Below, piece after piece: positions 43,608 to 51,631 of a DNA stretch of 64,000 nt; the stretch's first letter is position 1, and the number at the start of each line of letters is the position of its first letter. The notes under the pieces were generated by a model, which saw nothing but the letters and a program-made list of their open reading frames with translations, ran no database searches and was not told the origin of the DNA. The stretch is from positions 2,851,406 to 2,915,405 of the forward strand of contig NZ_SJPI01000001.1 in assembly GCF_007859865.1 (NCBI RefSeq), in the 5' to 3' direction. Position numbers and translations under genes: made by a program. This DNA comes from Rubripirellula amarantea (GTDB taxonomy: Bacteria; Planctomycetota; Planctomycetia; Pirellulales; Pirellulaceae).

Positions 43608-44534
43608 TTACTTCGCAAGATGCGCACTGGGCACACCTGTCTCGGATAGGTTTCCAGTAGTCCATAGCAGTCCTCGAACGACGAGGTTGAGATACCGTTG
43701 ATCGGCAACGGTTTCGTTCTGATGACCCAAAGACGTACTGAAGATCTTAGTCTTGTTGGGGCCATACTCGTTGGTCCATGCAACGACGGCGGTCGATTCC
43801 CTCGCTTTCGCCTGAGGATCCTTCTTCAGATCGCGTTTATTGGGTTGGGTCATTTGATTACCCTTGGTCAATGCGGTGGTGTCCGAAAATACGCGAAGGT
43901 TGTTGTAAAGTTCTTCATCAACGGTGGTCCAATCTCCAAGACCTTGGGTTATCGGATGGCTCAAGTTGGAGTGGATAATATCAATGGGTGACTTGGGACC
44001 ATGCGCAGTGGACTGCACACCAATCATCTCGTACCAAGCTGCATTGTCTGCACCGGGATCAACAGGACTTCGGAAGTCGCCCCAGCGGTAACTATGCATC
44101 GCACAATGCAGGTTGACTGCAGGTGTGCCGGATCGGTGAGCTTTCAAAATTCGATCGACATAAGGTTTCGCGGTGACATCGGCGGAACACTCATCATGAA
44201 TCACCACGTCGTAACCATCGGCCCATTCATCGGATTCATAAATTTCAAACGTCGTTTTGGTTGACTTATTCGAGCTAAGTATCACCGTAACATCGGCATG
44301 GATGCGTGCTTCGATACCTTCTTTGAGCAATTGCGATTGAGTTGAGTAATCGTGGCAACAACCGCCAGCGACAAGGAGCACTCGTAACGGCAACGACTGG
44401 TCTTTTGGTTGATCGGCTTGCGCGACGCTTATGAAGCCTAGACTGAACAGAGCGGCAGCAAGAAATGCCGTTAGCGTGGAGGCAGCGTTAAGCCCAGTGT
44501 TAGGCCCAGAGTTCAGTGCAGGGAGAGGGTTCAT
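43608..44534 (-). CDS. Secreted ThuA-like domain protein
   Basis: 308 residues with a signal peptide (LTAFLAAALFSLGFISVAQA). The rest is a ThuA-type class I glutamine-amidotransferase-like fold: LRVLLVAGGCCHDYSTQSQL, SDEWADGYDVVIHDECSADV, GTPAVNLHCAMHSYRWGDFR, and SHPITQGLGDWTTVDEELY. ThuA domains are common in planctomycete glycan-degradation loci and are linked to sugar oxidation or isomerisation, but a clear reaction is not established. It is 45 bases upstream of the DUF5060-type gene on the same strand and is likely the first gene of that operon. It is divergent from the ECF sigma gene. Confidence 0.87.
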   Translation of the reverse strand: MNPLPALNSGPNTGLNAASTLTAFLAAALFSLGFISVAQADQPKDQSLPLRVLLVAGGCCHDYSTQSQLLKEGIEARIHADVTVILSSNKSTKTTFEIYESDEWADGYDVVIHDECSADVTAKPYVDRILKAHRSGTPAVNLHCAMHSYRWGDFRSPVDPGADNAAWYEMIGVQSTAHGPKSPIDIIHSNLSHPITQGLGDWTTVDEELYNNLRVFSDTTALTKGNQMTQPNKRDLKKDPQAKARESTAVVAWTNEYGPNKTKIFSTSLGHQNETVADQRYLNLVVRGLLWTTGNLSETGVPSAHLAK

Positions 44535-44987
44535 GGGGAGATACGTTGTGCGGCGGAGAGATAAACGCAGTTGTTGCGATCGGAAGCTTTCTCACTGTAA
44601 CGAAAGAGCCAAAAGCATTCCTGTTTGTGCCGCCTGAATTTGGTTTAAATTTGGCGAAGGTCGGGCGTGGGAATGGATGGCTGACGGTACAAGAAGCATC
44701 GGCGGACGAAACGTCTGGTTTCCGATCCCCTTTCGACGAGCGGAGGACCTAAGATAAAGCATCATGAATGCAAAATTCTTGGTCAGCTTGAACGAGATAT
44801 CCGGGCTTGAAGCGAAGGGGGTGGATAGTGCGAGGGTTTCACCACGTCCAAGCTACTAGGCTGAAATCGCTTCGACCAGATATCGATGTCGGTCTCTATT
44901 CCGAGGGTTTTAGCGTCGCAATTTGAATTTCTCTCCTGTGGCGAGAAATTTTGTGTCCAAATTCGCAGACTCAAGATGTGATTCCGT
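44535..44987. other. 453-base divergent regulatory region between the two polysaccharide-related operons
   Basis: No RNA gene or supported coding frame. It must contain promoters for the ThuA/glycoside-hydrolase/sulfatase operon (leftward) and the ECF sigma operon (rightward). The only clear structure is the inverted repeat at 44926-44950, close to the sigma gene. Confidence 0.55.
44926..44950. promoter_or_regulatory. Inverted repeat upstream of the ECF sigma gene (possible operator or leader hairpin)
   Basis: AATTTCTC (44926-44933) and GAGAAATT (44943-44950) are perfect complements around a nine-base spacer. It ends 37 bases before the sigma start codon. It could be a protein-binding palindrome or an mRNA hairpin; no known motif was recognised. 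Confidence 0.35.
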
Positions 44988-45581
44988 ATGGACCGCCAAC
45001 CTTCGACAAATTCCCAACCTCCGTCGCCAGAGGAAACCGCCAAAACTGTTCACGACGATAGTCGTGAGCGAGGCGAGGAGTTCGTGCGCCTGCTGATGGA
45101 ACACGAATCGTCGGTGCGTATGTTTCTGCGAGGTTTATTGCCGACTTGGAATGATGTCGATGAGGTGATCCAAGAGGCCAGTTTAGTTGCGTGGCGTAAA
45201 TTCGATGATTTTGAGCTCGGGACAGCATTCGGTGGCTGGTTGCTGACCATCGCGAGGTTTGAGGCGATGTCCTATCGCCGTCGGATCTCACGCTCGCCGT
45301 TAGTGTTCTCGGACGAAGTCTGGGAAGTTCTCGCTCAGGAGTCAGTGCCACCAGATACCGCCGATAATTATCAACAGCATTTAGAAACTTGTTTGCAAAA
45401 AATGCCGACGGAGCACCGTGAAGTGTTGCTGCGTGTGCACTCCCCCGGCGCTGTAATTCGCGATGTGGCAGTGCAGTCTGGTCGTAGCGAGCAAGCATTC
45501 TACAAAGTGATTCAACGACTTCGTTCTTCGCTGCTCGATTGCGTATCCAAGAATATGGCATTGGAGGAAGAAGGATGTTGA
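44988..45581 (+). CDS. ECF-type RNA polymerase sigma factor
   Basis: A 197-residue sigma-70 family factor with only regions 2 and 4. Region 2: SSVRMFLRGLLPTWNDVDEV, IQEASLVAWRKFDDFELG and FGGWLLTIARFEAMSYRRR. Region 4: CLQKMPTEHREVLLRVHSPG and VAVQSGRSEQAFYKVIQRLR. It resembles the Rhodopirellula/Verrucomicrobium ECF subfamily I recall, which is usually paired with a FecR-like membrane protein. It probably turns on the operon that begins with itself. The stop at 45581 overlaps the FecR/LamG start (ATG at 45575) by seven bases, so the two products are made in step. Target promoters are unknown. Confidence 0.9.
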   Translation: MDRQPSTNSQPPSPEETAKTVHDDSRERGEEFVRLLMEHESSVRMFLRGLLPTWNDVDEVIQEASLVAWRKFDDFELGTAFGGWLLTIARFEAMSYRRRISRSPLVFSDEVWEVLAQESVPPDTADNYQQHLETCLQKMPTEHREVLLRVHSPGAVIRDVAVQSGRSEQAFYKVIQRLRSSLLDCVSKNMALEEEGC

Positions 45582-47293
45582 AGTCTGAACTTGAAGCGTT
45601 AGTCGCTGCATGGATCGATGGTCGAATCAGCGAATCAGAATCACAAACCCTGCAACGCGAATTGCTGAGTTCTTCCGAGGCGCGAGCTTACTTTCGTCAG
45701 GTCGCTCACCTCGACGTCGCGCTACGCCGCACTGCGGGCGGCGAGGTGCCAATGTCCGATGTTGGTGTTTCATCTCCCGATGATGCAACCGTTTCATTGC
45801 CAGCTTCAATTTCAGGTCAAGGCAAGTTCAGGTTTTCGCGATGGTCGACGTTGGCGATTGCCGCATCCGCGATGATGGCGGTAGCCACCGTTGCGTACTG
45901 GCAAGGTCGACAAACTCAGTTGGCCGCCGAACCCACCGATCCCGCCGCATTCGAAGGGATACCAAGTGAAGAAGAGGGCGAACGCACGCTTGCCGGTTAT
46001 GCAATTCTTCGCAGCGCTGCCGGAGTGACCTGGGCGGATGGCTCCGACCCGCATCGTCAAGGATCCGTGCTGCCTGGTGGTACGTTGGCGATCGATTCGG
46101 GTGCGATGGAGATTGATTTCTTCTGTGGAGCCCAGTTGATTGTTGAAGGCCCAGCTACGTTGGATCTTGAATCGGATTGGTCCGTGCGAGTGGTACAAGG
46201 CCGCATCCGTGCGAACGTTCCTCCCGCCGCTCGCGGTTTCGTGGTGAAGGCCGCCGATTCGGACATTGTTGATTTGGGGACTGAATTTGCGCTCGACGTC
46301 GCCACTGATAATGTTCGCGTGGAAGTCATCGAAGGTGAAATTGAACTGCGTGGCGGCCAACATGACGGCGACCACCTTTTTACTGGCGAAGGTCAATCGT
46401 TAATCGGGATGCACGCAGACAGCGATTTGCTTTCGGGTTTGATTACCGTGGGCGGCGTTCAGCAACTGCAACGCGAAGCTCAGCAGCGACGCTTCGCAGA
46501 TTGGTTGGCCCATTCGCAACTCCTTCGCCAAGATGAACGATTGATTGCGTATTACGCGATGTCAGACGCCAGCGTTAATTTCAATACTGATCGAACAATT
46601 CCCAATTTGGTGACTGGTGGTTCGGAAGGTGACGGCGGGGTGATTGGTCCCGTGAACCAAACCGTAGGTCGGTTAGGTTTTGAGTCTCATGGACTTCAAT
46701 TCGATCGTCCGGGAGCGCGTGTTCGCACTTGGCTTGATGGCGAGTTTGAATCGTTCACGTTCGCGTGCTGGGCTAGGATCGATGAACTGTCACAGAAGTA
46801 CAACTCGTTGTTCATGAGTGACGGGTACGAGAACGGTGAGCCGCATTGGCAAATTCGCGACGATGGCCGTTTGATGTTTTCGGTGATGGTCGACGACGAT
46901 CAAGTTGTGCAGGTGACCAATGCGTTTGATCAATCCGTCGTTCGGGACGCGGGTTTGCATCGCGTCTACATCACGGAACCGTTTTGGGATATTTCCAAGA
47001 GCGGGCAGTGGTTTCACATCGCTTCGGTTTATGACCCCCAGGCACGGGACGTTCGTCAATACGTTAACGGGAAGTTACTAAGCCAGCACAAAATCGAGGA
47101 CAAGTATTACGTACCCTCGCTTAGGATCGGAGCCTCCGAGATCGGAAATTGGGGGCAGCCGTTTCGAACGACTCCTTGGTTTGCCGTTCGCAACCTCAAC
47201 GGGGCCATCGATGAACTTGCCATCTATAACGCGGCGTTGAGTTCCGAAGAGATTCAGTCGCTTTATCACAATGGAAAACCTTTCGGCTACTAA
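45575..47293 (+). CDS. FecR-like membrane anti-sigma/LamG protein
   Basis: 572 residues. The cytoplasmic N-terminus (MLKSELEALVAAWIDGRISE) is a typical anti-sigma-like helix, followed by one membrane segment (STLAIAASAMMAVATVAYW, about 87-105). A FecR domain (GGTLAIDSGAMEIDFFCGAQ, VDLGTEFALDVATDNVRVEV) faces the periplasm, and the C-terminal 200 residues form a LamG/concanavalin domain (FTFACWARIDELSQKY, WFHIASVYDPQARDVRQYVN, GAIDELAIYNAALSSEEIQS). The likely job is to sense a sugar polymer through LamG and release the sigma factor. It overlaps the sigma gene by seven bases. A TTG at 45539 is in frame but inferior. Confidence 0.88.
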   Translation: MLKSELEALVAAWIDGRISESESQTLQRELLSSSEARAYFRQVAHLDVALRRTAGGEVPMSDVGVSSPDDATVSLPASISGQGKFRFSRWSTLAIAASAMMAVATVAYWQGRQTQLAAEPTDPAAFEGIPSEEEGERTLAGYAILRSAAGVTWADGSDPHRQGSVLPGGTLAIDSGAMEIDFFCGAQLIVEGPATLDLESDWSVRVVQGRIRANVPPAARGFVVKAADSDIVDLGTEFALDVATDNVRVEVIEGEIELRGGQHDGDHLFTGEGQSLIGMHADSDLLSGLITVGGVQQLQREAQQRRFADWLAHSQLLRQDERLIAYYAMSDASVNFNTDRTIPNLVTGGSEGDGGVIGPVNQTVGRLGFESHGLQFDRPGARVRTWLDGEFESFTFACWARIDELSQKYNSLFMSDGYENGEPHWQIRDDGRLMFSVMVDDDQVVQVTNAFDQSVVRDAGLHRVYITEPFWDISKSGQWFHIASVYDPQARDVRQYVNGKLLSQHKIEDKYYVPSLRIGASEIGNWGQPFRTTPWFAVRNLNGAIDELAIYNAALSSEEIQSLYHNGKPFGY

Positions 47294-47301
47294 AGATTTT
47301 T

Positions 47302-50028
47302 ATGCGTACGACAAAACTGATTCTGTTGGCGATCATGTTCTCATTCATGGGGGCCGTTGGTGAAGCGGAAGCCAGCGACATTGATTTTCAACGGGATATC
47401 GAACCGATATTCGAAGATCACTGCTTGCATTGTCATGGCGAAGACGAGCAGGAATCTGGGTTTCGTTTAGATCGTCGGGTCAGCTTGCTGCGCGGCGGCG
47501 ATTACGGGCAACGTGCCGTTGTTCCGGGCGATGTCCAAAATAGCTATCTGATTGATGTGGTCACGCACGCGGACGCTGATATGGCGATGCCGCCCGATGA
47601 CGATAAGCTTTCCGATGAACAAATTGACTTGCTGAAACGCTGGATCGAACAGGGAGCGATTTGGCCGGGGCAAATGGATGAGGTGGCTGAAGAAGAGGTG
47701 GAACACTGGGCGTTCTTGCCCCTGAAGAGCGAGTTTGACCACCAGACAATCGACGACTTCTTGACGGAAAAGCTGACTCAGTCGGGACTTGCCTACAACG
47801 CACCGGCCGACGCACGCTCGCTAATCCGCCGAGCCTCGATAGTGCTGACCGGTTTGGCCCCAACACCCGAACGCACAGAAACCTTTCGAACATCATTTGC
47901 GGCCAACGCGGATGTCGCATACGCAGAACTAGTGGACGAACTGCTCGCTTCACCTCACTTCGGTGAACGTTGGGCCCAGCATTGGTTGGATGTCATCCGA
48001 TGGGCCGAAACCAACGGCAGCGAAAGCAATTTGTATCGCAAGAACGCGTGGCTCTACCGCGACTATGTCGTCCGCGCTTTCAACGAAGACAAACCTTACG
48101 ACCAGTTCGTTCGTGAACAACTTGCCGGCGACTTGATGGGCGCCGGTGATGCCACCGGATTCTTGGTCTCTGGTCCGCACGTCCCCGCCGCGACGGTCGG
48201 GCAAGAGGAATCCGCGATCCGTCAAGCAAGAGCAGACCGGTTGGATGAAGTCCTGCAAACCGTCGGTGCATCGGTGATGGGCGTTACGATCGGATGCGCG
48301 CGATGCCATAATCACAAGTTTGATCCGTTTTCGATCCAAGACTACTACTCGATGACGGCGGTGTTCCAAGATATCGAATTCGGCAGCCGCTACCCCGAAC
48401 TATCCGACGACCATCCTCGGATGAAGCGGAAGGTGGAACTGCAAAAACAACTCCATGCACTGCGAAAGCAAATGCTCAAGCCAGGTTGGGGTTGGGTTGA
48501 GGATTGGCAGGGATACCAGGAAGTTCGGTTCCCGCCCAAGACCGTCGATGCAATTCGGATTTCGTTTGATAACCGCTGGGTGCAAGCGGATGAAATCGAG
48601 ATCATGGAAGCGGGGAAACAAAATCGTAATGTAGCCAAGCCAGAGTTTGGTACCGTGGTCACCGACAATCCGGCAACGCATGTGGAAGGTCAGCCTATCT
48701 CGCGTTTGGTTGATGGTGTGTTCGGTACGAAGGGCTGGCGAGGGAAGTCGCCACCCAAGTCGAAAACGCTTCCCTGGCTACAGTTTCAATTCACCGAACC
48801 GGTCAACGTTGATGCGATTCGTATAAGTAGCAACCGTGAAGATTTCTACGAGACGGACTATCTCGAAGGCATGAACAAGTCGCAGTACGGCGAGTTCAAA
48901 ATCGAAGCACGCGACGCGGAAGGAAACTGGAAGCCGTTCAGTTCGACCGCTGCGATGAAAAAGAAAACAGCCCAAGACGATCAACGTCAGCAGTTGCAAG
49001 CCGAGATCCAATCGGTCATCACGGACCTGTTGGTCGAAGGGCCTCAGCCAGCTTTCTTGGCACAATTCGTCGAACCAGTCGAAACGTTTGTCTTCTCGCG
49101 TGGTAGTCCAGAAAGTCCACGCGACCGAGTGTTCGCGTCAGCTCCCAAATTGCTAGACGGTAATCTAGGTATTGAACCGGATGCCGCCGGGCCAATGCGT
49201 CGCAAAGCTCTGGGGGATTGGTTGGTGAATCCTGACAATCCATTGACGCCGCGTGTCGCATCGAATCGCATTTGGCACCACATCTTTGGTACTGGAATCG
49301 TGTCTACGCCAAGTGACTTTGGCAAAGCCGGCGCACTGCCTTCGCACCCCAAATTACTCGATTGGTTGGCAAGCCAGTTCGTTGATTCGGGATGGTCCGT
49401 CAAAGAAATGGTCCGCATGATCGTGATGTCCGAAGCTTTTCGCCAATCCAGTGCACCGCGTGAAGACGGTCTTGAGGCGGATGCGTCGGCAGTGTTGTTG
49501 TGGAGATTTCCTCCGCGTCGTGTAGAAGCGGAAGTAATCCGTGATTCCATGTTGTTAGCATCAGGTCGATTGGACGAGTCGATCGGTGGCCCGAGTTACC
49601 GCATTCACAACGTCAAGAAACGCTACGCTCAGTGGGAAGTCGTCGACAATAGCAGTGACGAAACGTGGCGTCGCATGCTGTATCAAGAGCGAATGCGACG
49701 AGTCGACGATCGCATCTTCACGGCGTTTGACTTTCCTGATTGTGGACAGATACGGGCAAAACGTCCTGTCTCGACCACTCCGTTGCAAGCTTTGAACTTA
49801 ATGAACAGCGACTTTGTTGTGTCGCAATCAGAGTTGTTGGCACTGCGAGCGAAGGACGAAGCGGGCGAAGCAGTGAACGACCAAATTGTTCGTTGTTTTG
49901 AGTTATTGCTTTGCCGCCAACCGAGCCAAGACGAACTTGAAGCCGCGATCGAGTTCTGCAAGTCGCAGGAATTGGCGTTGTTGTGTCGGACCCTAATCAA
50001 CACCAACGAATTCGCCTTTTTGCCCTAA
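47302..50028 (+). CDS. Planctomycete PSCyt1/DUF1549/DUF1553 protein
   Basis: 908 residues. Signal peptide, then a planctomycete cytochrome-c-like domain (PSCyt1) with heme-binding Cys41-x-x-Cys44-His45 (CLHCHG) and VVPGDVQNSYLIDVVTHADA. DUF1549 follows (RRASIVLTGLAPTP, DELLASPHFGERWAQHWLDV), with the family's CARCHNHKFDPFSIQDYYSM near 333. A beta-rich insertion comes next, and DUF1553 is C-terminal (DWLVNPDNPLTPRVASNRIW, FGKAGALPSHPKLLDWLASQ). It probably acts in the periplasm in electron transfer or carbohydrate oxidation; the reaction is not established. It is nine bases after the FecR/LamG gene and is normally paired with DUF1501, here the next gene. Confidence 0.93.
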   Translation: MRTTKLILLAIMFSFMGAVGEAEASDIDFQRDIEPIFEDHCLHCHGEDEQESGFRLDRRVSLLRGGDYGQRAVVPGDVQNSYLIDVVTHADADMAMPPDDDKLSDEQIDLLKRWIEQGAIWPGQMDEVAEEEVEHWAFLPLKSEFDHQTIDDFLTEKLTQSGLAYNAPADARSLIRRASIVLTGLAPTPERTETFRTSFAANADVAYAELVDELLASPHFGERWAQHWLDVIRWAETNGSESNLYRKNAWLYRDYVVRAFNEDKPYDQFVREQLAGDLMGAGDATGFLVSGPHVPAATVGQEESAIRQARADRLDEVLQTVGASVMGVTIGCARCHNHKFDPFSIQDYYSMTAVFQDIEFGSRYPELSDDHPRMKRKVELQKQLHALRKQMLKPGWGWVEDWQGYQEVRFPPKTVDAIRISFDNRWVQADEIEIMEAGKQNRNVAKPEFGTVVTDNPATHVEGQPISRLVDGVFGTKGWRGKSPPKSKTLPWLQFQFTEPVNVDAIRISSNREDFYETDYLEGMNKSQYGEFKIEARDAEGNWKPFSSTAAMKKKTAQDDQRQQLQAEIQSVITDLLVEGPQPAFLAQFVEPVETFVFSRGSPESPRDRVFASAPKLLDGNLGIEPDAAGPMRRKALGDWLVNPDNPLTPRVASNRIWHHIFGTGIVSTPSDFGKAGALPSHPKLLDWLASQFVDSGWSVKEMVRMIVMSEAFRQSSAPREDGLEADASAVLLWRFPPRRVEAEVIRDSMLLASGRLDESIGGPSYRIHNVKKRYAQWEVVDNSSDETWRRMLYQERMRRVDDRIFTAFDFPDCGQIRAKRPVSTTPLQALNLMNSDFVVSQSELLALRAKDEAGEAVNDQIVRCFELLLCRQPSQDELEAAIEFCKSQELALLCRTLINTNEFAFLP

Positions 50029-50063
50029 TGATCCCCTACTTTGTGATCCCCTACTTAGTGATC
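50029..50063. repeat. 15-base tandem repeat directly after a stop codon, over two copies
   Basis: TGATCCCCTACTTTG starts at 50029; a near-identical copy starts at 50044, and a partial third (TGATCC) at 50059. In the frame of the DUF1549/DUF1553 gene this gives TAA, TGA, TGA, TAG and TGA. It fills the 37-base spacer before the DUF1501 gene. Confidence 0.85.
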
Positions 50064-50065
50064 CA

Positions 50066-51562
50066 ATGATAAACCCAGAAAAACTAAGCCCGATGGGACG
50101 ATCTCTACTAGATCGTCGCTCATTTCTTGGCCAATCCGGCATGTCGCTTGGTGCAATCGCGCTCTCGCAACTGCTAGCCCAGGACCAATTGTTAGCATCC
50201 GATGCTAAGGATGAGGTTGGTCCGATCAGGCCCGCCATTGATGACAAAAAGCCGTACGCATCACGGAAACCGCACTTTGAAATGCCAGCGAAGCAGGTGC
50301 TGGTGATTTATTGTCCGGGTGCAGTCAGTCACGTGGACACGTTCGATTACAAGCCTGAGCTGTACAAGCTGCACGGACAGAAACCACCTGGGTTGCCCGA
50401 GGTGACCTTTGAAGGTCCGACTGGCAACATCGCCAAACCTTTTTGGGATTTCAAACCGCGAGGCCAGTCCGGCAAGATGGTCTCGGATCTGCTTCCCAAC
50501 TTGGCCGAGCAAGTCGATGACTTTTGTTTTGTTCATTCGTTGACGACGCAGACCAGCGCTCACCCCCAAGGCGAAAACTTCTTTAACACTGGTTTCACGA
50601 TGGAAGGCTTCCCATCGTTCGGAGCCTGGGTGACGTATGCACTCGGATGCGAAACCGAAGAACTGCCCGCATTCGTTGCCATCAACGATCCTCGTGGACT
50701 CGCGCGCAGCGGCAAGAACAATTTTGGTAGTGGCTTCTTGCCCGCTGCGTTTCAAGGAACGGACTTCACGGCAGCCAATCCGCCCGCGAATCTTTTTCGG
50801 CCGGAGGGTTATGGACCCGCAGCGGATCTCGCGAGTGTGAACCTGTTGCAGCAACTAAACGCCAAGCACTTGCAGCAGTTCCCCGGCGATTCCGATCTGG
50901 CAGCCAGAATCGCAAGCTACGAATTGGCGGGGCGTATGCAGACTTCGGTGCCTGAGATTATGGAAATCGCCAATGAACCTCAACATGTGCATGACGCCTA
51001 CGGAACAGGTACGGGAACTGAACTGAAAAAAGCCTACGCGAACAATTGCATCCTCGCGCGGCGATTGCTCGAAAAAGGCGTGCGAGTGGTTCAGTTGTTT
51101 AATGGAAGCGATCCTGCGGGCGGAAACGGAATCACCAACTGGGACTCGCACAGCGACATCTTGAAGACGCACGCCATGCAGGCCGAGATTATGGACCAAC
51201 CGACTGCGGCTTTGATTGCCGATTTGAAGCAACGAGGGATGCTTGAGCATACGTTGGTTGTTTGGTGCACCGAATTTGGACGCATGCCATTTTTGCAGGC
51301 CAACGGTACTGGGCGAGATCACAACCCGGATGCGTTCACGTGTTTTCTGGCGGGTGCCGGCGTAAAGCCTGGATTCAGCTACGGCGAAAGTGACGAGTTT
51401 GGGTTTAAGGCCGCCGTGAACGAGACTACCGTCTACGATTTCAATGCGACGTTGTTGCACCTGATGGGACTCGATCACGAGCGTCTGACGTTCTACCACA
51501 ACGGCATAGAACGCCGGCTGACCAATGTTCATGGGCATGTGATCAAAGACGTACTTGCCTAA
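50066..51562 (+). CDS. DUF1501 protein (planctomycete, sulfatase-fold-like)
   Basis: 498 residues. It starts with LDRRSFLGQSGMSLGAIALS, a twin-arginine-like leader typical of the family. Blocks: KPHFEMPAKQVLVIYCPGAV, HVDTFDYKPELYKLHGQKPP, LTTQTSAHPQGENFFNTGFT, FPSFGAWVTYALGCETEELP, VRVVQLFNGSDPAGGNGITN, WDSHSDILKTHAMQAEIMDQ and TLVVWCTEFGRMPFLQ. DUF1501 proteins belong to the alkaline-phosphatase/sulfatase fold and are made with DUF1549/DUF1553 partners. Their activity is unknown. The start is ATG at 50066, 37 bases after the preceding stop. The pair is the core of this operon. Confidence 0.92.
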   Translation: MINPEKLSPMGRSLLDRRSFLGQSGMSLGAIALSQLLAQDQLLASDAKDEVGPIRPAIDDKKPYASRKPHFEMPAKQVLVIYCPGAVSHVDTFDYKPELYKLHGQKPPGLPEVTFEGPTGNIAKPFWDFKPRGQSGKMVSDLLPNLAEQVDDFCFVHSLTTQTSAHPQGENFFNTGFTMEGFPSFGAWVTYALGCETEELPAFVAINDPRGLARSGKNNFGSGFLPAAFQGTDFTAANPPANLFRPEGYGPAADLASVNLLQQLNAKHLQQFPGDSDLAARIASYELAGRMQTSVPEIMEIANEPQHVHDAYGTGTGTELKKAYANNCILARRLLEKGVRVVQLFNGSDPAGGNGITNWDSHSDILKTHAMQAEIMDQPTAALIADLKQRGMLEHTLVVWCTEFGRMPFLQANGTGRDHNPDAFTCFLAGAGVKPGFSYGESDEFGFKAAVNETTVYDFNATLLHLMGLDHERLTFYHNGIERRLTNVHGHVIKDVLA

Positions 51563-51631
51563 CGCCACGTTTGGATGGTGGATTTTCAATCACGTTTCCT
51601 ACTTCGTACCTCAACGCAAAGCGATCTCTTC

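Noticed and set aside
44971-45561. 196-codon minus-strand open frame opposite the ECF sigma gene
   Set aside because: The plus strand has sigma regions 2 and 4 and couples to the next gene; the minus-strand frame has no such support.
45812-46396. 194-codon minus-strand open frame
   Set aside because: It is antisense to the FecR domain, with biased composition only.
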